From: Atriophallophorus winterbourni
Lineage: Eukaryota > Platyhelminthes > Trematoda > Plagiorchiida > Microphallidae
Direction: 5' to 3'
DNA length: 64,000 bases
Assembly: GCA_013407085.1 (NCBI GenBank)
Contig: JACCGJ010010559.1
Coordinates: 1 to 64,000, forward strand
Shown: one piece after another, positions 30,338 to 42,399 of the stretch
Position numbering within the stretch: position 1 is the stretch's first letter
Layout: each line of letters starts with the position of its first letter
Notes under the pieces: generated by a model
The model's input: the letters and a program-made list of their open reading frames with translations, nothing else
Told to the model about the DNA's origin: nothing
Database searches by the model: none
Made by a program: the position numbers and the translations under genes

Positions 30338-32288
30338 CTGAAGAGGGATGCAAAGAAATAAATTAGTTTCGTATTCAACGTAACCAAAAATCGTTTGAGT
30401 TTCTAGCAATATTATTTGCGTGACAATGGCATTTTCGAAAGTGGTATAGAAGAACTAGATATTAGCCCGGTGAGTTAGAGAGAACATTCTATTGGTAGCT
30501 AGAAAATCTGCGTGGAATACGAGAATGATGGAACAGAGTGAACCAACAGTTGCGTGCATTTTCTTGTGGTGTTTAATGGATTTTGCATACCATCAGGTGG
30601 AGTGGCGTTGAAACCTTATTATGGTGCATGGTATTGAAGGTCGAAAAGTACCTGTCATGCGTATATCGCTTCACTCGATCACGAAATCCAATTGAATGTT
30701 TGATTGAAACTCAATTTAGAGTAATATTTTGGGCGTCAGTATCACTCAGTTTGCTGGATTTTGTTCTAAATTTTGCGTAGCATTCGATGCAAATGTTTAT
30801 GCATCATTGTTGTATGTTAGTGAAGTGTTCGGTAATTCCACTCGATGTAATACAGTCTCTAGATGTTAAGATGATGACTGTAAAATTCAGTCTAGAAAAA
30901 GAAGAATGAAAACGAAGAAAAAAGAAGAAAAGGAAGGTAAATCATCTTACGAATTTATTCAAATTTTAGATTTATGTTAACGCTTATTACACAGCGAAAG
31001 ATTTATGCTACATAAAAGCTAAATTTCAACCACATAAATGTGTTATCAAATGTTCAACGACTGCATCCTTTGGACAAAGTACGTTGGGCACACTTAGTGA
31101 CATAATTAAAAGTATGGCGGTTCGACGCTGAAGAATTTTGCAACCATCAAATGTCAATTCTGTTTAGTGTTGTGTATATTTATGTACACGGAACGATGCA
31201 CATAAAATCCAATCTGATTTTACACAAAAATTAACAATAATTGGGTTTCAAATATATTTAGAACAGTCACCGATTATGGGACTTCGCTTATTCCACCCCC
31301 GAAGCTAAATATCAAGTTGCAAATGAGGATTTATCCTCGAATTCCCAAAAACTGGTTCCAGAAATACTAATAAAATTGATTGCAATCGGTTAGATCTGGT
31401 TTGAGGAAACTTTTCGCTTCTTATAATACACCTAGGGCGTATCATTATGTAAGCATGACCAGGACCTGGGGTCGATCTGCTTACTACTCGGTGCGTACTT
31501 ACATCGAACTAATTCTAGTGGGCAAGGTCAAGGTCGGTTGATATTGTGATCCACATGGGTAAAAGTAGATAGCTAATATGCTTAAGGTTAAACAATTGTA
31601 ACAGGAAATGAAAAAATCTAATTAACTCAGGCTTAAGATGAATATGAACAATTTACGTTCGTATCAGTGCTCAGCTCCAGATTGTGAAGGTTTCTGCCTA
31701 ATCTAATTTATTGACTGCCTTAACTATTTTGTCCGTAGGCCTTCACCATACGGTTTAATACTGCGTCTTAACACTACCACATTGTATAGTACGACGATAG
31801 GCTGTTTTGCGGTGAGGTAGAAACAGAAGCTGTGGGTTGACTGCAACTTAGTCATGTTCCCTGTCCTGACTATAACCAATGGTCTGATGAAGCTTCTGTG
31901 TCAGAAGTGAAGCATTACCCTAAACCTGGTCTAACCGATTGCACTCAAATTTCTTTGCATTATGAATACACGATATTTCAAAAATATATTTTAATTGATT
32001 GGTTCTACAGATGTTTTCTCGAATAAATAAGTCCGTTTTATTAATCCGGAAAAAATGAAAAATTGAGACGAATTCTGTTTAAATTTATATCTAAAGTACT
32101 TCATTCTGGGCCTGAGCATTATTGAACAAATTTTGAAACTTGTCTAGGAAGAGTCTATGAATTTTTTGTCGTAGCACATCATTTACGTAGTACACACAGC
32201 TACTTTAGAATTGCCTTTCTCAGTTGAAAATCAAACCCAAATAATGATATGGAACCATGTGTTTACAACACATTCCAAAACAGCTTAC
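30338..32288 (-). other. Rbfox last intron
   Basis: Donor GTAAGC and acceptor TTCAG on the minus strand. It contains one hammerhead-like family 2 copy (31865-31935) and a very degenerate possible family 1 copy at about 30560-30610. Otherwise no feature was recognised. Confidence 0.75.
31865..31935 (+). ncRNA. Hammerhead-like repeat, family 2, copy b (best CTGATGA)
   Basis: CTGATGA (31884-31890), one A, then G-CTTCTG, loop TGT, CAGAAG-T (perfect 6-bp stem plus G.U), then GAAG in place of GAAA and CATT in place of CGTT. GGT before CTGATGA can pair with ACC after the cleavage position as the base of stem I. The GAAA change makes it probably inactive. It is antisense to the surrounding Rbfox intron. 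Confidence 0.5.
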
Positions 32289-32794
32289 GCGTTCGAGACA
32301 TTTCCAAGATTTCCTTGAGCAGCAGCAACTGCTGCTGCGATTGGCTGTTGGTTTGTTGCAGCCGAGCATTGCCCCGCCGCCGATGACAATGTTGCTCCTG
32401 GTGTTGTGTTAGGCCCCGTGGACGATGACAAACAATTAGCTGAACTCTGAGAACTAGGTGTAGTTGTGGTTTCCCGATTATCGTTTGACGGTCCACCTTT
32501 TACAATATTTCCATGTTGATTTAACAGATTCGCAGTATTTCCAGACATTGCGCGAATCATATTAGCAGCCATTGCCGCCGCAGCGTAAGATTGAGAAAGA
32601 TTCGCCCCGATTCCTGCAGGATTTGCCGCCCCTAAAACGGTACCGTTTTGATAACCCAGTGCCGCCAATGTTTGCTGATTAAATTGATTGTTCTGGGACT
32701 GTTGCTGTTGTTGTTGTTGTTGCTGCTGCTGTAGACGTTGCTGCAAATCACCATCAGCGCCGACTGTAAATCCAGCCATCCCAGGATCAAACCA
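32289..32794 (-). CDS. RBFOX: Rbfox/Fox-1 splicing regulator, Gln/Ala/Ser-rich exon
   Basis: This exon follows the acceptor TTTCAG, opens WFDPGMAGFTVGADG in phase 0, and ends at AACGC|GTAAGC. It encodes about 168 residues of low complexity: a polyglutamine run (11 Gln plus flanking) near the start, then NQQTLAALGYQNG, SQSYAAAAMAANMIRAMSG and QPIAAAVAAAQGN. In Rbfox proteins the region C-terminal to the RRM is Ala/Tyr/Gly-rich and mediates assembly with other splicing factors; this one is Gln/Ala/Asn-rich. Identity rests on splice phase with its neighbours and the conserved C-terminus in the next exon, not on similarity within this exon. Confidence 0.82.
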
Positions 32795-32799
32795 CTGAA

Positions 32800-33595
32800 A
32801 TTAAGTTTAGAATAGTTTGAAAGTTATAAATAGTTTGCGGTTAGACAAGCTGTTTTGAAACTATAGTTAGATATCATCGATAATATTTAAACCTTCGCCT
32901 TCATGAGATGATATACAAGCATTGTGACACCTAACGGAATCGTGACAAAGAGACATCGGAGTTTTTTCGGTTTCGATACCCTACTTGTCATTTACTTAAT
33001 TGATCTTTCTCTAACCGATGGCATACAAACCCTACTACACATTTGGTCAACATTTATCCAATTGAAATAATTTTGGCCCGTCAACCTCGTTCCACCCAAT
33101 TAGGCATTCATTATACAATTTTTATTCAGAGAAACAACAATTTTTTGTTGCTCCATCTAACCCGGGCAGCAAAAAGCGGAAATCTAAAAGAATAGCATGA
33201 TACCATTATCACAAAATCTTTGGAATTCGTGTTTCAGTCCAAGATTTATTAAATTAGTTTATATTGTGCAGTAACACTGGAACATAAAATATATACATAA
33301 TATTAACAGCCTCCTTTCAAAGAAAAACTCCTGAGGTAGTTATATAAAAGACTATACCAGAGGGGATATAATTTGTTTCAATAAAGATTCACATTGAATC
33401 GAATTTACATTCCGTAGATAAGAATAATCAGGTCGAAGACTAAGTCATTCACACTAACAAAAATCGTCTCGAAGTGATTTGTAGAATGTCCTCGTAAGGA
33501 ATTAATTACACATGTGAAAAGATTGCAATACGAGCTTTGATGTGCAATCTTTGAAGGAAGGAGTGTGACAATTGTCTCACATCGCATCTCCTATC
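32800..33595. other. Rbfox intron, no feature recognised
   Basis: AT-rich sequence; minus-strand open frames here lack motifs. Confidence 0.4.
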
Positions 33596-33599
33596 ATAA

Positions 33600-34235
33600 T
33601 ATTCAACGCAGTTAGCACTTCGCAGAAGGACCTTCGGTAGTTTCACAAAGCAGGTACGCCCGCGGATAATTAACACCTATATTCGGCCAACACTGGAGTA
33701 CGTTGTTCAAGCATGGTCCCGATGGTTACAAAAGGACATGGCCTTGCTGCATCGCGTATTCAACCGAGCTACAACAGGCCATACGAGGAGAGAATTGCAT
33801 CTCTAAACCTATTTGACTTTTCGTAGCGCCAGTTTAAGGGGTGATTTGATCCAGCTGTTCAACATCCAGCATACAGTAAATCACCCAAATGAACAACAGT
33901 TTCATCGGTAAGAAGCACGTGGTAGCAGATCTCATGGCTACAAGTTAACCATCCCACACTCTAGATCAAACTGTCGAAGGTTCTCCGTTGCTGTCCAAGT
34001 TTGTTTTATATGGAACTCTCTGCCCCCACATATCATTTTTGCATCAATCGTAAACATGTTCAAGCAGAATTTGGCAAGTATATGTTGGCCAAATCCAACC
34101 TCGCATATCAATACACAAGCAGACTTTGTATATTGACAAAACATCATTTTTTATGCATTTCGTATATTTTTATTCTATGGTTACTGAAAAGTATTTGTTT
34201 TTTAGACCATTAAAACTTTGAACTACTCTGAATTA
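33600..34235 (+). mobile_element. CR1-like element 3' end
   Basis: Plus strand: INTYIRPTLEYVVQAWSRW-like text, then SLRGDLIQLFNIQHTVNHP, SRSNCRRFSVAVQVCFIWNSL and NPTSHINTQADF, followed by a 3' end TTTTTTAGACCATTAAAAC. It is decayed, with a frameshift and stops, and lies inside the Rbfox intron in antisense orientation. Confidence 0.78.
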
Positions 34236-34439
34236 CTTGATGTAATATTAACTAAGTCATAAAACAACACCAATTAGTCAAGGCACAAGACAAACAATAA
34301 AACACACGCCTATCTTATATAGGCAAATTCCCTTATCACAACACTGTTCTCTAAGGTATCTGCTTGGATTGCTGCTTTAATCTCATTTGCTAATCGATTT
34401 CCCACCAACCGGTTAACGTCAAGCCGTCACTATAATGAG

Positions 34440-35110
34440 CTCGCTTGAACGACCTTGACGATATGCATATGATTCGTCAGCGGCGGATGTATGTATGCAA
34501 TCATATTTTAGAGGATGTTATTGCTCGTAGAGTACTTATTCACATCTTTGGTAACCTAAATTATTGCGGATTAAGCTGGTTGGATCACGTTTTACGGATG
34601 CCGGACCACCGACTTCCGAAACGGATTCTTTTTGAGACGCCACATTCTGATTGGCGTAAATCTCAAGGTGGCCAACCCATCACATGGCATAGGCAGTTAA
34701 AAACCCTTGCTAGTAACCTTTCCAAAGTCGGCGCACAGCGTCTTCCAGGCTGGTGTCCCCGCGATCAGATATCGCAATGGTTAGTTACGCTTCAGGATAT
34801 GTCCCGAAACCGTGTTCAATGGCGGTCTTGCACTAAGCATATTCTTGGAGAGTTTGCTTAACCTTGTATGTTGTCAAGCGGAGTAAGGAGAAAAGCTTGT
34901 TATGATGCATGACAGTGAAAGCCGCAAGGAAGCTGCTGTGCTGATGTCGCTCCACTCGTTTACGAAACTTGTTTAAATGCATGTTCCACTCGAGGTGTAG
35001 GCACCCTTCCTCATCGTTTAGGATTTTACTTTTTCATGGTTGTATGGCAGTTAAACATTCGGTACGTGCTACCGGTGTAATGCTGTCTGTGATGATGATG
35101 ATTGCGGATT
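34440..35110 (+). mobile_element. RTE-like retroelement 3' tail (best preserved tail in the window)
   Basis: A 138-codon open frame (34445-34861) covers the RT C-terminus: LSWLDHVLRMPDHRLPKRIL, then TPHSDWRKSQGGQPITWHRQ, VGAQRLPGWCPRDQISQWL and LQDMSRNRVQWRSC. The 3' untranslated block (AAAGCTTGTTATGATGCATG and following) ends in GATGATGATGATT at about 35088-35100, a short simple-repeat end as is usual for RTE elements. Confidence 0.8.
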
Positions 35111-35672
35111 TGCACTTGTTTTCCTTCGTTGTTTCGATGCTTCCCGTGGAGTGTGGATATAAGCTCACCATCCAAAAGCTAGTGATCAGCGTTTATCGCT
35201 AATACAATTAAACAATGTTAAAAATGAGACTGAATACAGGACATTCTAAATGGATACATCACTATTTGGTGTGTCGTCAATGGGTCAGATGCGAATTGCG
35301 TTGAACGAACGTCCTTGAACTCATATATAACACAACAGTGGAATGTTGATTTCAAATGGGTTTGAATAGGTTACACTTGATACATGACAGGTTGTTTGAT
35401 GGTTAGATATGTACACTCAAGTTTTGTCGTTAGAGATGTGAATAGAAACATCTGATCAGACGCCAGGCAGATTTGTGATTTCATTTTGCTTGCATTTTGA
35501 AACGTTTAATAACGTGACGCTCTGGTCTTCAACGTTTTTATTGTATATTGCTTATAGGAGATAATGACCAAACGAGTAGCAGATGCATAAATGTATAAAA
35601 GTTATTCACTTCGAGCCGAATTCACTTAATTGTACAAGAGAACGTTTATTCTTTCATACGATAAGGACTTAC

Positions 35673-36232
35673 TATTTGATTTCCGAGCAACGATGAGTTC
35701 GCTGCTGAGGCCACGTTCAACAGTTGTGTAGTATTTGGAAATACACCCAGTCCCGCGAGTGAATTCGCAATTCCAATGTGTTGGGGGGCTGTTGGAAACC
35801 CTGTGATTGAACTCGCAGAAGGATTTTGCGTGGCATACCCTGTTCCAGCACCATTTAGGACTGTTGCTAACCAAGTGGCCACATTCGGATCGGCTCCCGC
35901 AAGATAAAGCGCAGCCGTCGCAGCTGGATTATATGAGGCGGGTGTGGTAGCGACCGAGGCCAAAGCAGCAGCGAGCAGAGCGGAATTCGCAGCAATGGCT
36001 GAGGAACCAGGCAGGGCAGTTAGTCCTGATAGTACAGGATTGGAAGCTGCCGCAGCGAGAGACGCTTGAGTGTGTCCTTGTAGAAAATTTCCTATTCCGG
36101 GAACATTCAAGGTTAGTCCCCCGGTGGACATCGGCAAACCGGCAGTTATACCAGCAGCATTTCGGAGAACTGTGGCCAAAGCTGCTGTACTACTTGGTGT
36201 GAGTGCACGTACACCGCGCACTGTGGTAGAGG
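35673..36232 (-). CDS. RBFOX: Rbfox/Fox-1 splicing regulator, Ala-rich exon after the RRM
   Basis: Two bases complete Thr with the final A of the previous exon, then 186 codons end at CAAATA|GTAAGT in phase 0. The start reads TSTTVRGVRALTPSSTAALA; beyond it is Ala/Gly/Leu/Ser-rich text such as GITAGLPMSTGGLTLNVPGI, NSALLAAALASVATTPASYN and LLNVASAANSSLLGN. The frame is open for its full length with strong donor and acceptor sites. It corresponds to the low-complexity Ala-rich C-terminal domain of Rbfox but is not alignable in detail with vertebrate proteins. Confidence 0.82.
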
Positions 36233-36315
36233 CTAAAGTACGGAAAGAATGTTATTAGGAAAATGAAATTGTGTTGAGTATAATTATTCTGATATATGGG
36301 AGACGATTTACTTAC

Positions 36316-36379
36316 TCCTCAGTAGCTGAGATGTCTCGGATTTTTTCTTCGTCATCACACGTGCAGTTGCATTGTTTAT
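36316..36379 (-). CDS. RBFOX: Rbfox/Fox-1 splicing regulator, exon at the end of the RRM
   Basis: Acceptor CTGTAG, then INNATARVMTKKKSETSQLLR plus one base before GTAAGT. Vertebrate RBFOX continues its RRM with VNNATARVMTNKK at the same point, so the exon is secure although only 64 bp long and too short to stand out as an open frame. Phase 0 at the start matches exon 43006-43098; phase 1 at the end matches 35673-36232. Confidence 0.93.
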
Positions 36380-38865
36380 CTACAGTACGACATTGGAACA
36401 ATGATGTTTAGTTGACGTTTGATATTTTAGATGGAAATTGTGTTCAAACGAAATTCACGAAATATCATACCTCCTATCTATCAGTAGGAACAATCTTGGT
36501 TGTGCCATGTCATATTGTGCTTAGCTGATATTATTAACATTGTGCGTAAAATTTCAGTGTAACATTAATTTGAATAGAACGACTTTAGGACGATAAAAGC
36601 AACAATGTCGCAAGTTGATAGTTCAAACTTGTAAGACACTGATGGATAAGGCTGACACGACCGAGCTGTTCAATCGTATGTGCCCACACACATTGGCTTT
36701 TGGCTTTGTGCGACTATCTCCTCCTGGAGGATAAGTCGGCTTTTTTGAAGAGACTTGGGAATTTGAGTACAAAACGGCGTTCCCAGCACCACTCGGCGTT
36801 TGTTCAAGTCAGCTTCTCTAGCCTTTGCAGAACCAAGTGCGACCTGCAAGGCAGCAGGGAATTGACAGAAAGAGGTTGTGTGCAACAACTAACCAGACTC
36901 TGTTCCAGATTTTTCCTCGAGGTTTTCTCCCGAAGCCTTCCCCGTGATCGGGTATCCCGCAAGGCAGCGGAGGTTGAAAATCAGGGTTTTCCTTCCCTTA
37001 AATGAAATGCCCTCCAAGGCTAACGAGCTACAACTGCCAGAAGCAAACTGGTTTTCAGGCGCCAGTCACTCGCCCTCGCCCCTTCTTCTGTTGGTAGAAG
37101 CAGTTCCGCCGGGCTCGGGGAGCCACTCGTGCAGGCCAGAAGCTGGACTTGGTTATCAGAGGCTAATTGAGACGCGGACCATATGGGAGCATTTCATAAA
37201 CAGTAGGAGCTTATCCCCACTGCCACCCCCGGCTGTGACAACCTTTGGAACCACACACATGAGTGTGGTTACACACTTGGGCTTGAACATCTGTGTCAGC
37301 ACATTTGATTGAACATATTATCCAACAGCAATTTACAAGTTCAACCTTGGTGTACCATTTGCGCACTGTTTCTAAGCCTGCAAATCTTTATCGTACTGTC
37401 ACAACCTGATGAGTGCAATCAGCACGAAACCGTGCGTGAGGCTTGATTTAAATGCAGGCAAATAGCAGATTTTCTTCCTAACTAAACTCAATTCAGCCTC
37501 GTCATTGAATCATTCATTTATCAGTACTATTTAGTCAAAATCCGATTAAATGAATTTTTGTGGTTCGCCAGCCAAAACGATTGCAGAACACTGAGTAGAA
37601 ACACGAACTTTCAATTCTGTTAAGTTGTGTTAATCACTGAGCACTAAAATGACCGTTTCAAGATATGTTGAGTATTCCTTATTCTGATATATTGTCGTAC
37701 CTCGTGAGCCAATGTCGTAGTTAGCGATATTGCTTAAACTGTAGATGATTTAGATTGAAAGTGTCGTTCGTTCGACGATGTTGACCACAAACTGTTCAGA
37801 AACGTCCTTGGACGAAATGTTTTTTTCCAATTGTTTTTAAACTAAATCACATTCTTTCACAACCGTCTAATTGAGGTTGTTTCATCTGAGCATCGGATTA
37901 TTTTTCAAGAGTGTTTCTTTTATTGTCCGAATAGTTTGATGGATAAGTTACGTTTTCAATAAGAAAAGACTGGTGGGCAATCACAGAGCTGTACCATCCC
38001 ATCATTAAACAACGTTGCTAAAATATATTTAAAGCTACAGATTTTTGACGAACCCTTAAGTACCCTTTCACCTTGCAATTCTCGATATCATTGGTTCATT
38101 CATTTCCAGCGTTAATGTAAACGACCTTCAAAAATCTGGAGTCGCCTAGTTTTGTCTCGATGAATTTCTGCTCCGAAAAATGATAAAGATAGTGCATAAA
38201 AATGATTAGAGCATCGAAGGCGTTTGTTTGAAAGCTGCTTTGGGCTCTTATAAATTGCACCCCGTGCTATGTTTTACACTTTGAGATTATTTGTTTGCAA
38301 GACAGATGTGATTATATTGGAACCAATAGCGGACGTCGGCTAACATATTGGAACAAGCATGAAACGTTCCGTACAAGCGACGGTCTAAAAGTTTTCAATT
38401 ATGTCCACTGGTCTATTTGGACATTTCAAACGTGGCGATATTCACACACCGGGATGCTTTGACGGTATGTTTGATGTACACAAAAATACAGTTCTCTATT
38501 GGCCACGAGCTGGAATTTAGTGTCCCATCTCCTACACAATATAATTCTCTAACACACTAGACAGATCATTTAAAACTGTCATGGGTTTTAGACTCTGAGC
38601 ATAAACATTATTGGCGAACGTTCTAGCATTCAACAATACGAAGACCAAGAAGTTCATTTATGATAAGGTTTCCTTTACTTCAAAACAGAAAAATAGTGCA
38701 GAATAATATTTAAACTGTATTCAGCGTAGGTGAAAGGCACACCACACAAGCATTTTTGTAGGTGTAATCTGCTCAGTGTTATACACGGTATGGATTTCAA
38801 ATGTACCATACTGTTGGTTGAGGCGCATTCACCTAGGGCGGCGACATTTAATTCATCATCATCGA
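36380..38865 (-). other. Part of a large Rbfox intron
   Basis: Left part of the 6.6-kb intron between the exons at 36316-36379 and 43006-43098. It holds one family 1 hammerhead-like motif (37385-37460, plus). A 122-codon plus frame at 36944-37312, with Pro/Leu-rich composition and no recognised motif, may be repeat-derived. Confidence 0.6.
37385..37460 (+). ncRNA. Hammerhead-like repeat, family 1, copy with intact core
   Basis: CTGATGA (37406-37412), stem II GTGC (37413-37416), loop AATCA, GCAC (37422-37425), then GAAA (37426-37429). Both conserved boxes and a perfect stem II are present. The cleavage region reads CCGTGCGTG where other copies have CCGGTCGTG, so the GTC triplet is lost, and stem I pairs only partly. 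The flanks share a TGTC..AACCTGATGA context and an AAATGCAGGCAAAT downstream block with the other copies. Confidence 0.65.
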
Positions 38866-39369
38866 GTACAGCATTACATCGGTGACAAGTACCAAGTGCA
38901 TAACTGCCATATAACCACGACATGGTAAAAATTCTAAAAAAGATAGGGAAAGGTGGGATTTAAACAGCTATTGAACCTGTAGAAGATAAGTAAAGACACA
39001 CTGAGATTATGTGCCTACACCTCAAATCTAACATGCATTTAAGCAAAGGTTGTGAACGAGTAGAGCGGGATCAGCATGACAGCTTCCTTGCGACTTTCAC
39101 TGTTACGCATCACAACAAGCTTCCCTCGCCAATTTACTCGACAACTGACAAGATTAATCAAACATCCCAAGAAGATGTCTACGGCAAGACCGCCACTAAA
39201 CACGATCTCGAGCCATATCTCTAAGCGTAGAAAGCCACTGTATATTATCATCCTTTGGACCCCAACCCGGAAGATGGATTGCACCAACCGCGGCTAGTTT
39301 AACAGTTAAAGCCTTCATCTGCTTGAGTTTAGTCAGCGTCTGACCAACTTACAACAACGCTATTCCAAC

Positions 39370-40620
39370 TAAGGAGTTGAAAACAAAACCAGGTTAGGAA
39401 AACGATGATTTCCCATTCGCAATACATGGCCTAACCAGCAAAGTCTATGCACGTTTATTTGTTTTTCGATGTCTACGTCGCTACCAAAGATTGTATTACA
39501 GATATTTGCGATGGTGCCAAGTAACTCCAGCGATAATGCGAAGATAGTGATTGGTAAAGACCAGGTTTCCCTTCCGTACCGTGAAACCGCCTTATAGACT
39601 CTACCCTTGAGCTTTAGAGACAAACCTCTTTGACGCAACAGATGACCTAAGTTACAAAAGCTACTTTAATTCTGGAAATGCAAGTTGAGATCACCCTATT
39701 TAAATAAGCGTTGCTAATAATGCAACTATCCAAATAAATCAATCAATCTAAAGTCGCAAGTTCCATATTATTAGAGCTTAGTGCTCTTTCGATCGAATCA
39801 ATATCAAGTAACAGAACTTTGCACTTAGAAGGTGCAAACCGCATACCGAAGGATGGTATGATACTACATAATCAGTCTAAAGTATACTGAGCATTCGCAT
39901 AGGAATCGAAGAGTAAAACTACATCGTCAGTATAATCTAAATAAAAAAGTTTCTTATCGCAACCAATCTGAATGTCCGGTGTCAGTACTCCTGTATTACA
40001 TGCATCAATTATAGCGTCAATTACAAAATTGAACAAAAATGGAGAAATTGAACACCTTTGTCAGACACCACTAACCGTAGGAATGTTATACACCCTAACG
40101 CGCCCAGAACTATAGTAATAAAGCGCCCGAAATGTGTAAATGTAATTTTGTGGGACATATGAGTAATAAGCCATTAAAATATGCGTTCCTATTGACCGAA
40201 TCAAAAACACCCATAAAATCAAGAAAGATAGCCACAGTGGGTTGCCTATACACATGGCGATGTTCTAGGGCTTGCCGAAGAGTAAATATATGATCGACGA
40301 AATCTTGGTTGCTCTTCACGAATCTGTGATTCTCTGTGTAATGTAAGATGTCTAAAACATATTGAAGCAAGAAGCCGAGTAATGATAGGCGCGAGACTCA
40401 TTCCCTTGTGATTGGAGCATGAAGCACGCACATCTTTTTGAAAATTGCTTGGATTATAGATTCTCCCAACACTGGGGAATAGTTTCCCTATCCCATACCT
40501 GAAGAAAAAGGTCAACTAGAGTGCTTAATATCATATCGCAACCCTCCTTTAACAAAACCGGGGCCAGTACATCGGGACCCGCTGCCTTGAATCTTTTCAA
40601 TGACTCAATACCGAGTTTGA
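39370..40620 (-). pseudogene. RTE-like reverse transcriptase region
   Basis: Blocks in order on the minus strand are CSNHKGMSLAPIITRLLASI, REEQPRFR, FTLRQALEHRHVYRQPTVAI, FLDFMGVFDSVNR, a SSGRVRVYNIPTVSGV block, CSISPFLFNFVIDAIIDAC, LDYTDDVVLLFDS (YTDD in the catalytic YxDD position, about 39905-39945) and GMRFAPSKCKVLLL. The tail RLCWLGHVLRMGNHRFPNL (39369-39638) matches the other RTE tails. RT palm residues are present but the frame is broken by shifts and stops. Confidence 0.82.
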
Positions 40621-40999
40621 TTTCTGCTTCCCTCGGAGGCGTTAAATCAATCGACCAGGGTTCACATCACTAAATAGAAGGCAATGGACCGTCTGCAGCT
40701 GGCCAGCCAAATTGGTCATGTAAACTCTCTGTCCAACGAGACAACTGGCGCCATCGTCCTCTGTGATTGTCTCGCTAACTTCAATGGTTTAGAAGCTGTA
40801 GATCTAATAAGCTGAAACAGCTTTCGGACATTACCAGAATTGCTGGCTACCTTCATTTTCGTTCAGGCTTATTTCTGACATGTGTTTGTTCTGCATTATA
40901 TTGCGAACCAGAAGGAATCCATCGCCTTACTTCTAGTAATAGAATGGTAGCCTGGGAGATTCAGTGGGACCTTCTGCTATTGATGGAACTGCCACATAC

Positions 41000-41960
41000 C
41001 CACTCCGCGGCATTGCTTATTACAGTTGCAATCTCATTCAAACGTTGTGTGATATTTTCGACACCGCAGTGGGAAGATTATCTACTAAACTGCCGCGATA
41101 AGCTTGCTAAATTACAGGATCTGAAAGCTTATCGAAAGCTATGCGCCTAGAGATGACTGTCTTCGGACCAGAGAATTTTAACTCAAACATAGATCAAAGT
41201 AGCGCGTGTTCCAGAAAGAGCGACATTCTGCAGTGCAGCCCATCCATCAAGCGATGATGGTGAGATGGTCAATTTATGTTCACGGCTGACCCTCGTTAGG
41301 CGGACGCCAAGTTCTACACTACCGCTTTTTATGCCTTAACGAAGTGCTACTAATAAATAGTCTGTGCTGTGCACATAGGTAAATAAAGCATTCACCAATA
41401 TCTGTCCGCTGCGCATCGAGACTGAATGAACCGCCGAGTTGTGAATCAGTAACATCTAGGCGACCAAGTTGAGCATTCATATCCCCAGAAAAATTATGAT
41501 ATCAGAAATCTTTGCGCGTCGTAAAAGTGTACAAAATTCGTCATAGAAGATATCTTTGCTGTCTTCAGTGATAATATTAAGCATAGCATAAGCATAAGTG
41601 GCAACTATGAACAAGCACTGCATACTTTGAGTTCGAGAAGTAGTGTTGATAGAAGTAGCTAGTCGGAAGTTACATATACTGCTATTGACGGGAATTCCGT
41701 CTAAAATGAGCTTTCTGCACGAGAACTCAAAACTATATTAACACCCGCTTGGTCTGAGGAGGAAGAAAAGAGTCACCTGAGCAGCGCAATAAGTACCTGT
41801 TGGAAAGAGTTTTTGCAGTCAATTCGATTATCGTAGAGGGATCATAAAGCCTTGTCTCTGACAAGCAACTGATGTCGATAGACAACGAATTTAGACAGAG
41901 AATAAGAGCAGCATGCTGCTCTGATTGACGCAGCGTTCGTACATTTATGGCACCTATGAA
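41000..41960 (-). pseudogene. RTE-like AP endonuclease region
   Basis: Minus-strand text: LNSLSIDISCLSETRLYDPS (SETR box), then after frame changes SGDMNAQLGRLDVTDSQLGG and FSLDAQRTDIGE (about 41505-41410), and LFISSTSLRHKKR. GDMNAQLG is the catalytic Asp/Asn box of APE-type endonucleases in this group. Later text VELGVRLTRVSREHKL and DGWAALQNVALFLE continues towards the RT. Several stops. Confidence 0.75.
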
Positions 41961-42399
41961 TGCGGGGTTTTAAAAAGTAAGTTTTTGATATAGGATATGT
42001 GAAGCTTCGAAAACTTTCATATCGGCCGCTTATCATACTAGACGCTGAAGGAAAGAACAAGAAAAACGTGGAAGGAGAGGGGACATAAAAAGCAGTAGCA
42101 TGTTTTCGCTTACTCTCCCTGCTGTATGCAGCAGGTAACGCGACCCGGTTTATCGTGCGCGACGGCCGATGCACTCTGGAATTGGAGTTATATATGATTG
42201 TCATGGTGGTATGTAGGTTGAGTGACTGCCAGGTTGCCAATGCCGAGACAGAAGAACAATTAGGGTTCTCGACCAAAGCCTTTGGCTAAAGAGCTTGACC
42301 CACAAGGCAGTGGCCTGAGACCGAGTACGTCTGACCACTATCCATCGATCTCCCTGGCATGAGTAACTCTGCTTGTGCCCAAAGTACACAACCTGGTCT

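Larger units (their letters stand above)
38870..42390 (-). mobile_element. RTE-like non-LTR retroelement, nearly full length but decayed
   Basis: Minus-strand element with a 5' part (ATALWVK text near 42290), an AP-type endonuclease (about 41960-41000), an RT (about 40620-39370) and the shared 3' tail ending near 38870 in ATGATGATG-like sequence. The total of about 3.5 kb fits RTE-type elements, which encode a single endonuclease-RT protein. Stops and frameshifts occur throughout. It lies in an Rbfox intron in the same orientation as the gene. Confidence 0.8.

Noticed and set aside
30560..30610. Possible additional family 1 hammerhead copy on the minus strand
   Set aside because: Only CTCCACCTGATGG is similar; stem II, GAAA and the cleavage side are not recognisable.
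36944..37312. 122-codon plus frame in an Rbfox intron
   Set aside because: Pro/Leu/Ser composition typical of translated non-coding DNA, with no motif and no splice support.
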